Source of the DNA: Bacteroidota bacterium
GTDB taxonomy: Bacteria; Bacteroidota; Bacteroidia; Bacteroidales; JAAYUG01
Length of the DNA stretch: 64,000 nt
Direction: 5' to 3'
Assembly: GCA_029571215.1 (NCBI GenBank)
Contig: JAKPTE010000016.1
Span: 1 to 64,000 of the forward strand
Below, one piece after another: positions 29,201 through 36,895 of this stretch. The notes below the pieces were generated by a model. The model ran no database searches, was not told where the DNA came from, and saw only the letters and a list, made by a program, of their open reading frames with translations. Made by a program: the position numbers and the translations under genes. The first letter of the stretch is position 1, and each line of letters opens with the position of its first letter.

Positions 29201-29449
29201 GACGCTTGGAAAATACTCACGGAAAATGATATCGTGCTACCCGGAGGAGAAACAAAGCGACCCGACAGGATCATGGTGAATCAGGAAAAAACTGTCGTGA
29301 TTGATTACAAATTCGGTGGACAAGCCAGACCTTATCATATCCGGCAGGTAAAAGAATATATGGAACTACTTGCGGAGGCCGGTTTTCCTTTTCCCTGCGG
29401 GATTGTATGGTACCCTCATCTGAACCGGAAAGAACGAATCGACTTATGA
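26267..29449 (+). CDS. UvrD/AddA-like helicase-nuclease
   Basis: Walker A ASAGSGKTWQLTYEY; IDEFQDTSSLQW; MTIHKAKGLEFPVVILP; C-terminal nuclease motif PDRIM...VVIDYKFGG. Confidence 0.92.
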   Translation: MSEVIIYKASAGSGKTWQLTYEYLRILFSKPEDYKHILAVTFTNKATEEMRNRILEELRQMAAGEKTHLARRLVEEGIAYSGDLEKKASHILRILLHNFSKFTVTTIDSFFQHILKSFAREAGIPFYRELILDDKMVLEETIDQLFFHLNEHPFLQEWLVDFTLERIRQGSSWNVHKEVSRLGNEILRESYPGTLATEQPTFTDDQRKEWQGQLFGKEKKLKENLIEIGQQACQIAKRFGLSQDDFAGKSRSVFAYFEQLANGTMKDLTDTILSALTDETKWFSKTSAKKELIRQAMDEGMQTLLARSVDILRELNKIQALARNFYVWAILSDLAGLLQKYLAEQNLHLLSDTHKILYHLIGRNDAPFIYERAGNTWLYYMIDEFQDTSSLQWNNFRPLIANSLSQGKTSLVVGDVKQSIYRWRNSDWRILAREIMHDFPGRNKTEVLPLNRRSFRNIIEFNNAFFFEAIDCLKDKYCEQTSLNTEHDLVGLMKEAYEDCRQGVPEDKMQTTGFVRVELYDAKTEESRTPLRLVETVCELFSSGYRPEDVAILVRTKNEAKAVASWLLNTDYYPPGIAPPGIITEEAILLSQSPVVRILCSLLRYLKNLDDQLNNLSLLNELFMYLEMQLPDGREYPPVTFTRETTENFLPPEFVSQAAELKKLPLQILCGRLASLFGLDRKEQQKPYLFSFMDQVNEAVRKGISDVYGFLDFWDKNAGNLSLTIPEKANAVRIMTIHKAKGLEFPVVILPDPVWCIDHNPTQPPYLWIKQNLFGNEECTWFPVRYGKQLAQTDFRETWLKEKMQTFVDNLNLLYVAFTRAREGLIVISDKDDKLYNARNLIMDVCSRLNDTIVQKQEEDGKIICCRGSFPEPKAGTLSKGEPFHAQDNDGLFATRFALLVKKHASGYFSEKGELVQTARDEGKLMHTLLSKIRHAEDVPAVVQQAVLEGKISKNEAETIQQRIALVLADPEMKEYFTDAWKILTENDIVLPGGETKRPDRIMVNQEKTVVIDYKFGGQARPYHIRQVKEYMELLAEAGFPFPCGIVWYPHLNRKERIDL

Positions 29450-30408
29450 AAGGAAAAACGACATATCCTTGGGGAACGGAAAGACGCTTCCAGGCATACC
29501 CCGATTATTTCCGCAGGCTATTTGGCGGCAGGGTTCAGAAAGTTTCGGTTGATGCCGGACTGACCTGCCCCAACCGTGACGGCAAAAAAGGTACCGGAGG
29601 ATGCATTTTCTGCAATAACGACGCTTTCAACCCATCCTACTGCCAGCCCTCACTCCCAATTAAACAGCAAATCACCGAAGGAATCCGTTTTCACCGCTTC
29701 CGTTACCGAAGAGCGGGTAAATATCTTGCTTATTTTCAGACCTATTCCAATACCTATGCTCCTCTTCCGCGGCTAAAAAAACTATACGAAGAAGCTCTGT
29801 CCTGTGAAGGCGTAATCGGTCTTATCATCAGCACACGGCCCGATTGTGTTGATGCCTCCGTGCTCGATTACCTTGCTTCCCTGTCGGAAAAATACTATGT
29901 AGCAATTGAATACGGAATCGAATCGGTTCGCGATGAAACATTGCAGCGGATTAACCGTATGCATACGTTCAGTGAAGCAGAAAAGGCTCTTGAACTCACC
30001 AGACAAAGGAATCTCCCTGCCGGAGCTCATTTTATCGTTGGTTTACCGGGTGAAAATAATGAGACTATATTGGAAGATATCCGTATTATTGCGGACCTAC
30101 CCCTCGATACGGTTAAATTCCACCAGCTTCAGATTTTTGAAAACACGAAACTGGCTGAAGATTACAGAAAGAATGCATACCCCATTTACCTTCCCTCGCT
30201 TGAGGAGTACCTGAATCTGATGGTTCAGCTTGCCGAAAGGCTCAATCCGTATATAGTAATAGAACGGATTGCCTCGGAAGTGCCTCCCCGGTTTCTTGTG
30301 AACCCAGGCTGGGGTGCCATACGGTATGACGAAATTCAGCGCAGGTTTGAACAATTGCTTGAAGAGAAGCAGACCTGGCAGGGACGTTTGTACAAAAAAT
30401 GTAAATAA
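29446..30408 (+). CDS. Radical SAM protein, YhcC family (TIGR01212-like)
   Basis: VDAGLTCPNRDGKKGTGGCIFCNNDAF; ATGA overlap with the helicase gene. Confidence 0.88.
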   Translation: MKGKTTYPWGTERRFQAYPDYFRRLFGGRVQKVSVDAGLTCPNRDGKKGTGGCIFCNNDAFNPSYCQPSLPIKQQITEGIRFHRFRYRRAGKYLAYFQTYSNTYAPLPRLKKLYEEALSCEGVIGLIISTRPDCVDASVLDYLASLSEKYYVAIEYGIESVRDETLQRINRMHTFSEAEKALELTRQRNLPAGAHFIVGLPGENNETILEDIRIIADLPLDTVKFHQLQIFENTKLAEDYRKNAYPIYLPSLEEYLNLMVQLAERLNPYIVIERIASEVPPRFLVNPGWGAIRYDEIQRRFEQLLEEKQTWQGRLYKKCK

Positions 30409-30428
30409 TTAAAATCATTGACCCTACT

Positions 30429-33293
30429 ATGCCCAATCACTTTCTGAAAGAAGTAGCCGAGCACATATACAGCCATCATAAAACCGGCGATGTGGTTCTG
30501 GTATTTCCCAACCGGCGTTCGGTATTCTTTTTCCGCAAATACCTCGGCGAATTAATTGAAAAGCCTGTGCTTATGCCGGAAAGTTTTACCATTAACGAAC
30601 TGTTCAGCCGCATTACAGGTTATGTCGTTCCTGAATCGCTTCCTCTCCTTTTCAGACTATATGATGCATACAAGGAGATTTTCAACAAAGATGCTGAAAG
30701 CATTGATGAATTTGTTACCTGGGGAGAAATCCTCCTGCATGACTTTGACGATACCGACAAATACCTGGTGGATGCTGGTCAGTTATTCCGCAACCTTACT
30801 GACCTCAAAGAAATTGATCAGCTCTTTCCACCAGAAGAAGATCAATATGCAGGCCTGAATACATTTTGGAAAAACCTGGTTTCGGCCCGAAATTCTGAGG
30901 AGAAAGAAAAATTCCTTGCCTTCTGGAACAACCTGTATCCCTTGTATCACCGTTTCAGAGAAAAGTTATCGGCTGAAGGAATTGCCTATGAAGGAATGAA
31001 TTCCCGCGAAGCGATAACAAAACTGGAATCGCTGGATGTGGAGCCCTTTTTGCCGGGTCATCATTGCTGTATTGGTTTTAATGCCCTAAATGCCTGTGAA
31101 AGGAAGCTGTTCAGTATTCTAAGAAAGGCAGGAAAAGCATCTTTCTACTGGGATACGGATCCATGGTATATTGACAACACCTGGCATGAAGCCGGCTTTT
31201 TCCTTAGAAAAAACAGAGAAGAATTTCCTTCTCCCGATGATTTCACTCCGCATTCGGAATTTACAAAATCCAGGCCGGATGTGCAGATAACAGGTCTGCC
31301 CTCATACACAGGGCTTGCTGCATCGGCAGGACGATCGGCTTTCAGTATGTTGTCGGGTTCTGATACTCCCCTCTCCACCGCCATCGTACTTGCTGACGAG
31401 AACCTTCTGATTCCCCTCCTTCAAACTCTTCCTGAGCAATGCAATGCCTACAATGTAAGCATCGGCTTTCCGGTAAGGGAGTCACCGATTTACACCTTCC
31501 TCTTTCAATGGCTTGAACTTCAGAGAAGTTGTAAAGAACATAAGGGTAAACCCTGTTACTATTACCGCCATGTATTTTCTCTGCTCCATCACCCGCTTCT
31601 TGACAGTCTGAAAGTGGAGAAAGAAGAAAATCTGCAACAAATCATCACCTTAAAGATGATCCGTGTACCGGCAGAATTGCTGTGCAGTTCCGACTCCATG
31701 AAGGTTATCTTTGCCCCCTTAACTGATACACGAACCATACCAGCCAGGTTGAAAGACATTCTGGTTCAGTTTTATCAGAAAAACGTGGATAACGATGCCA
31801 TCAATCCTCTTGCGACAATCGAAGGTGAAACTATTCTAACCATCTATCTTGCACTGCAGCATCTGGAAGATCTACTCCCGGAGTCAGCCGGACAACTGCT
31901 GCCTGAGACCTACATACGTATGCTGAGAAATATTCTGCAAAATCTGCACGTACCGCTTTCTGGCGAACCTCTTCAGGGATTGCAGATTCTCGGACTTCTG
32001 GAAACAAGAAACCTCGACTTCGAAAACATCGTCATTCTGCCCGCCAATGAAGGAGTCCTTCCCCGAACCACACAGCCATCATCCTTTATTCCGCAGAATC
32101 TGCGGTATGGATTTGGCATGCCCACAGCTGAGCACCAGGATGCCGTATATGCATATTATTTTTACCGTCTCCTGCAACGGGCCCGCAGGGTGGAAATTCT
32201 ATGGAACACTTCAGCTTCCGGGTTCGATTCGGGAAAAATGAGCCGCTTTGCTTACCAGCTCCTCTATGAACAGCCCTGTAATGTTTCCCTCAACACGTCC
32301 CGAATGAATGTGAGCTTTCAGTCTCCCAAACCAATTGTCATTACAAAAGGCCCCGAGGTGCTGGAACGTCTTTCCCTTTTCACATCCCGTAATGGAAGCC
32401 GCTTTTCCCCTTCTGCACTGGCCGATTATATCCAGTGTCCTCTTCTCTTTTTCTTCCGACATATTGCCCGGGTCAAACCCGGAGAAGAACTTACCGAAGA
32501 GCCTGATGCAGGCATTTTTGGGACACTCTTTCATGAAACCATGCGCTCCCTGTACAGAGGATTTATGAACAAAAACATTACGGAAGAAGTAATTTCCGGA
32601 ATAAGCAATGAACATATCAGCAATGCCGTTGATTCCGCCTTGCGAAAACATATTTACAAACATCTGGCTGCTGATCAACCCGTTGAACCGGAAGGACAGT
32701 TTATTATCATCAGCAACGTACTGAAAGAATATGCTGTAAAAGTTCTTGAAACCGACCGGCGTTTCTGTCCCTATATCCTTACCGGATTGGAACAGCCGCT
32801 TTCCGGCTTTATTGATTTACCCGGGAACCAGCAAATGAAAGGGTTCATGCTCGGAGGAAATGCCGACCGCATCATCAGCCATAACGGAACAACCATCATC
32901 ATTGACTATAAAACCGGCGGGGAAATGAAATCCTTTTCCGGTTTGAACATGCTTTTTACTTCAGAACATGGTAAGGACCTGCGGTTTGCTTTCCAAATTT
33001 GCTTTTATTGCTATCTTTATACGTCAGCCAAGCAGGAAAAGGTTAAACCCGCTGTCTATTTCCTGAGAGAGATGTTTGCTGAAAAGTACGAACCGGCCAT
33101 CGTTTTGAAAGAACCCGGAACCAAAAATGCCGGACAAACAATTGATGATTTTTCACCGTTCATGAAGGAATTCGGGGAAAGACTTCAACAGCTTCTACTT
33201 GAAATATCCAATCCCTCCGTGCCCTTTACCCAAACCAACCAGAAGAACTTCTGCCTGTTCTGCGATTTCAGGGAAGTTTGCCGGCGCAGCTGA
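30429..33293 (+). CDS. PD-(D/E)XK nuclease family, AddB-like, predicted [4Fe-4S]
   Basis: YIQCPLLFFFRHI; GGNADRI...TIIIDYKTGG; C-terminal CLFCDFREVC. Confidence 0.88.
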   Translation: MPNHFLKEVAEHIYSHHKTGDVVLVFPNRRSVFFFRKYLGELIEKPVLMPESFTINELFSRITGYVVPESLPLLFRLYDAYKEIFNKDAESIDEFVTWGEILLHDFDDTDKYLVDAGQLFRNLTDLKEIDQLFPPEEDQYAGLNTFWKNLVSARNSEEKEKFLAFWNNLYPLYHRFREKLSAEGIAYEGMNSREAITKLESLDVEPFLPGHHCCIGFNALNACERKLFSILRKAGKASFYWDTDPWYIDNTWHEAGFFLRKNREEFPSPDDFTPHSEFTKSRPDVQITGLPSYTGLAASAGRSAFSMLSGSDTPLSTAIVLADENLLIPLLQTLPEQCNAYNVSIGFPVRESPIYTFLFQWLELQRSCKEHKGKPCYYYRHVFSLLHHPLLDSLKVEKEENLQQIITLKMIRVPAELLCSSDSMKVIFAPLTDTRTIPARLKDILVQFYQKNVDNDAINPLATIEGETILTIYLALQHLEDLLPESAGQLLPETYIRMLRNILQNLHVPLSGEPLQGLQILGLLETRNLDFENIVILPANEGVLPRTTQPSSFIPQNLRYGFGMPTAEHQDAVYAYYFYRLLQRARRVEILWNTSASGFDSGKMSRFAYQLLYEQPCNVSLNTSRMNVSFQSPKPIVITKGPEVLERLSLFTSRNGSRFSPSALADYIQCPLLFFFRHIARVKPGEELTEEPDAGIFGTLFHETMRSLYRGFMNKNITEEVISGISNEHISNAVDSALRKHIYKHLAADQPVEPEGQFIIISNVLKEYAVKVLETDRRFCPYILTGLEQPLSGFIDLPGNQQMKGFMLGGNADRIISHNGTTIIIDYKTGGEMKSFSGLNMLFTSEHGKDLRFAFQICFYCYLYTSAKQEKVKPAVYFLREMFAEKYEPAIVLKEPGTKNAGQTIDDFSPFMKEFGERLQQLLLEISNPSVPFTQTNQKNFCLFCDFREVCRRS

Positions 33294-33414
33294 TATCGCC
33301 AACCTTTGGGAGGAAGGAAAGAGAAAAAAACAGAAAAAGGAGAAATGACAATACTGAAGCAAAAAAGGAAAATTATACCTTGGTTTATTGCATGCATGTT
33401 AATAAGCTTTCCAT

Positions 33415-35163
33415 ATGTTTACTGAATTCACTGACTTTGAAGTCAGAATAACTGATGCACCCTACAGGACTTCCGGAGGACTGATCTGGCCGGGAACTGT
33501 CCGGATCGTCTATACGGATCCTGAAAAGGAAAAGACACTGGAAGAATATTACGGATATGCTCCGGCAGAAATGATTTACCAAATGATCAGGGAAGGCAGG
33601 GATATTAATCTCAGCGAATGCTTCATTGAGAAGTTTTCCCTGACGGAATACCGCAGCCTGCAAAAGTTGGAAGCTAAATCCTATGTAAAACTGGGGGCAT
33701 TTTCAGCGCGAAGGTCCTTTTTCAACTGCAGTTCGCGCATTGATTTCAGTTTTGCCGAATTCAGCGGGGATACTGTGGATTTTGAAGCGACAGTATTTGC
33801 CCGAGGGATGGTATCTTTCAACTCAGCCAGTTTTGCTGACTGCAGTCTGAACATGAGCTACGTACTTTTCCGCAACGGTAACATTGATTTTGCCAACTGC
33901 CGTTTCGGAAAAGGCCAGATTTCGTTCAAAAACAGCAAATTCCATACGGGATCCAAGGATTTTCAATACACCAGTTTCGGGGACGGAGAGGTATTGTTTG
34001 TCAATACCGATTTTGGCGACGGGGATGTGTCGTTTATCAATTCCTCGTTCGGACAGGGAACGGTTTCCTTTAAGGTTGCGCGTTTTGGCCAGGGAAAAGT
34101 TGACTTTCATTACGCCAAATTTGGCGGGGGTGAAATCAGCTTTGAGCGGACGGAATTCGGCAACGGAAAGGTGGATTTCCGGATGGCCGAATTCAACGAA
34201 AGCCGGATAAATTTTAACCGGAGCAGTTTCGGTAATGGAGAGGTAACCTTTGAGGGAAGTGAACTTAAAGGCGGAAAATTGCTTTTCAGAAAAGCATCGG
34301 TAGGGGAAGGATTGTTTTCCTTTGAGCAGGCACTATATCCTGAGGCAGAAGTATTTTTTGACGGGACCGATTTCGGGAAAGGAACCATTACTTTCCAGAA
34401 AGCGCGCATACGGCATCTTTCACTCCGTTCCTGCCAGATGAACGACTATGTTGACCTTCGCATGCAGGAAGCTGCACTCGTAGATCTATCTGATACTGTA
34501 ATCCGGGATATAATTGACCTCACGCCCTATGATTCTCCTGTTGCCATCCGCACGCTGAAGATCAGCGGTATGCGTTTGCCGGGAAGAATCTATATCGACT
34601 GGTTTGCGAATAACCTCCCTTCCATGATTCTGTCGCAGGAACAGGCTACCGAAAGGGAGATCTCGGAACAGTTCAGGATATTGAAACTAAATTTTAATGC
34701 CACGGGACGCTTTTCATACGAAGACCGCGCTTATGTTTTGTTCAGAAGGTACGAAGCCCTGGCTGACCGAAAAGAACGCATTGCGAAAAATCCATGGTCA
34801 GCCCTCTGGGAATATCCAGTGTACGTTTTCAAGTGGCTGGTGTTTGATAAAATTGGTTTGTATGCCACCGCTCCGGGACGGGTGCTGGTAAGTGTCATTG
34901 CTTTCTGGTTTGGCTTTGGAATCCTTTTCTACCTGGCCGAACTGCTCCATCTGGGACATACGCAGTCGGCAGTCAACAACCCTGATCATCTGTCTATGCT
35001 CTCCCAGTCATTTTATCACAGCGCCATCACTTTCTTTACCATCGGGTACGGTGATGTTTATCCCCAGGGCCTTACCCGCCTGTTGTCTGCTCTCGAAGGA
35101 TTCACGGGAGTATTCATGATGAGTTACTTTACTGTGGCCTTTGTGAGGAAGATTTTGAGATGA
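33415..35163 (+). CDS. K+ channel (Ion_trans_2-like) with N-terminal 12-residue tandem repeat domain
   Basis: FGxGxVxFxxAx repeats; pore AITFFTIGYGDVYPQG followed by a TM helix. Confidence 0.88.
   Translation: MFTEFTDFEVRITDAPYRTSGGLIWPGTVRIVYTDPEKEKTLEEYYGYAPAEMIYQMIREGRDINLSECFIEKFSLTEYRSLQKLEAKSYVKLGAFSARRSFFNCSSRIDFSFAEFSGDTVDFEATVFARGMVSFNSASFADCSLNMSYVLFRNGNIDFANCRFGKGQISFKNSKFHTGSKDFQYTSFGDGEVLFVNTDFGDGDVSFINSSFGQGTVSFKVARFGQGKVDFHYAKFGGGEISFERTEFGNGKVDFRMAEFNESRINFNRSSFGNGEVTFEGSELKGGKLLFRKASVGEGLFSFEQALYPEAEVFFDGTDFGKGTITFQKARIRHLSLRSCQMNDYVDLRMQEAALVDLSDTVIRDIIDLTPYDSPVAIRTLKISGMRLPGRIYIDWFANNLPSMILSQEQATEREISEQFRILKLNFNATGRFSYEDRAYVLFRRYEALADRKERIAKNPWSALWEYPVYVFKWLVFDKIGLYATAPGRVLVSVIAFWFGFGILFYLAELLHLGHTQSAVNNPDHLSMLSQSFYHSAITFFTIGYGDVYPQGLTRLLSALEGFTGVFMMSYFTVAFVRKILR
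33724..34407 (+). repeat. Intragenic tandem repeat encoding about 19 dodecapeptides (36-nt codon periodicity)
   Basis: Residues 104-331 align in a 12-residue register, e.g. FGDGEVLFVNTD/FGDGDVSFINSS/FGQGTVSFKVAR/FGQGKVDFHYAK. Confidence 0.9.
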
Positions 35164-35258
35164 TAAGAAATCCATGTAAAAACTGAACCAGCTTTTGCTT
35201 CCAGCTTTTTCTATTCCTCCGTATCACTGAAGTTTGACCTTTCCGTGTTTGTCCGGAT

Positions 35259-35969
35259 TTAGTCCTTTTTTGTTCTGTCTTCCTCTTTTTCCAGTGCTCT
35301 GAGCAAATGCGGCCTCAATCTTTTGGTTCGCTCCAATGCCTGCTCCATTTTCCATTGTTCAATCTGCTTGTCGTTTCCGCTCAGCAAAATTTCCGGTACC
35401 TTCCATCCCATGTAATCGGCTGGACGGGTGTAAACCGGTGGAGCAAGAAGGTTATCCTGAAAAGAATCTGTCAGAGCAGAAGTCTCATCGGAAATAGCAC
35501 CGGGAATCAAACGCACCAGGGCATCAGTAATTACAGCTGCTGGCAACTCTCCTCCGCTGAGTACATAGTCTCCTATCGAAATTTCCATGGTTACAAGATG
35601 GTCACGAATCCGTTGGTCCACCCCCTTGTAGTGCCCACAGAGTATAATCAGATTTTGACACATGGAAAGACGGTTGGCCAGAGGTTGACTAAAGGGAATC
35701 CCGTCGGGGGTGGTATAAATGACTTCATCATAATTACGTTCCGATTTCAGAAACTCAATCGCTCTGTGAATGGGCTCCACCATCATAACCATCCCCCCTC
35801 CTCCGCTGAACGGATAGTCATCAACCCGTTTATGCCTGTCGGTTGCAAAATCACGGATATTGTGCAGGTGGATCTCAACCAGTCCTTTTTCCCGGGCCCG
35901 CTTAATAATGGATTCATCAAACGGTCCACGGAACATGGATGGAAATATGGTCAGAATGTCGATGCGCAT
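35259..35969 (-). CDS. trmD: tRNA (guanine-N1)-methyltransferase
   Basis: [49 protein letters not shown]. Confidence 0.97.
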   Translation of the reverse strand: MRIDILTIFPSMFRGPFDESIIKRAREKGLVEIHLHNIRDFATDRHKRVDDYPFSGGGGMVMMVEPIHRAIEFLKSERNYDEVIYTTPDGIPFSQPLANRLSMCQNLIILCGHYKGVDQRIRDHLVTMEISIGDYVLSGGELPAAVITDALVRLIPGAISDETSALTDSFQDNLLAPPVYTRPADYMGWKVPEILLSGNDKQIEQWKMEQALERTKRLRPHLLRALEKEEDRTKKD

Positions 35970-36111
35970 ATTCCTTTTTTCTTTTTCGCAAAGTTACCCA
36001 AAACAAAAGGAAATACGGTAGCGCGCTCTGCTGTTTCGCGTTTCAATTTTCGCCTTGTCCGATAGCTTTCCGTTATTGAACTTGGGTTGTTTTAACCAGA
36101 TTAGCTTAAAG

Positions 36112-36156
36112 TGTCATTTTGACATTGTTTTTAATAATGATTATGTCATTTTGTCC
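36112..36156. promoter_or_regulatory. Two related dyad-type sites overlapping a candidate promoter of hsp20
   Basis: TGTCATTTTGACA (36112-36124) and TGTCATTTTGTCC (36144-36156), 32 bp start to start; TTG (36125-36127) N18 TCATTTTG (36146-36153). Confidence 0.55.
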
Positions 36157-36262
36157 TTATAAATTCACATCTGACTGCCCTGATGGCAAGAAAAATATCC
36201 GGAACAGTATTTGAGAATGCATAGGCAGAAAAATAAATGTTAAACCATTAAAATTTACAGCT

Positions 36263-36709
36263 ATGACAATTGTTCGTTTCCGTCCCGATAGCAACCATGC
36301 TTTCAGGAATGAATTCCGTACCCTGTCGGATATGTTTGATTCGTTCTTTACCAGCCCTTTTCTGCCTGAATTCACTCCGGTTTTTAGGCCGATGGTCAAT
36401 GTGCGTGAAACCGAATCGGAATACCAGATGGAATTAAGTGTACCGGGGTTCGATAAGAAAGATATTTCTTTGTCCGTGGAAGATCATGTGCTGGCCATAA
36501 AAGGACAACACAAGGAGGAAAATCAAGAAAACTCGGTTTATCACCGCAGAGAATTTGCCGGAGGTGAATTTTCGCGCTTTTTTGAACTGAGCGACGACAT
36601 TGACACCGAAAAAATTGAGGCTGCGCATGAAAATGGAATATTAAAAATTCGACTTCCCAAAAAACCGGAAGCAGTTAAAAAGGCTCCGAGGGAAATCCAC
36701 ATTAACTAA
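36263..36709 (+). CDS. Hsp20/alpha-crystallin small heat shock protein
   Basis: PMVNVRETESEYQMELSVPGFDKKDISLSVEDHVLAIKG; ENGILKIRLPKK. Confidence 0.96.
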   Translation: MTIVRFRPDSNHAFRNEFRTLSDMFDSFFTSPFLPEFTPVFRPMVNVRETESEYQMELSVPGFDKKDISLSVEDHVLAIKGQHKEENQENSVYHRREFAGGEFSRFFELSDDIDTEKIEAAHENGILKIRLPKKPEAVKKAPREIHIN

Positions 36710-36762
36710 TAATACTAAGGGATATTATATCGACGGGAGATTCTTCCGGAAAACCGTCAGGT

Positions 36763-36808
36763 GGCAGGGAAAAAAATGATACCTCTTTCCCTGCCTCTTT
36801 TTTTTTGC
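36763..36808 (+). terminator. Rho-independent terminator after hsp20
   Basis: GGCAGGGAAA...TTTCCCTGCC followed by TCTTTTTTTTT. Confidence 0.85.
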
Positions 36809-36838
36809 TTAAATTTGCGGCTTAATTGACGAAAATTC

Positions 36839-36868
36839 TTTGAGTTTTAAAGCTCAAATGTATATTTT
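36839..36868 (+). promoter_or_regulatory. Candidate promoter of the DUF349 gene
   Basis: TTTG (36839-36842) N18 TATATTTT (36861-36868), 28 bp before the ATG. Confidence 0.5.
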
Positions 36869-36895
36869 CGCAACGGAATTTGTGGAAGCACACTT

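Noticed and set aside
33724-34407. CRISPR-like or satellite DNA array (36-nt period)
   Set aside because: The period is codon-phased inside a long ORF, the DNA copies are diverged and there are no spacers; it is a protein repeat.
35307-36065. ORF of 252 aa antisense to trmD
   Set aside because: trmD is unambiguous on the minus strand; the plus-strand ORF shows no domain.
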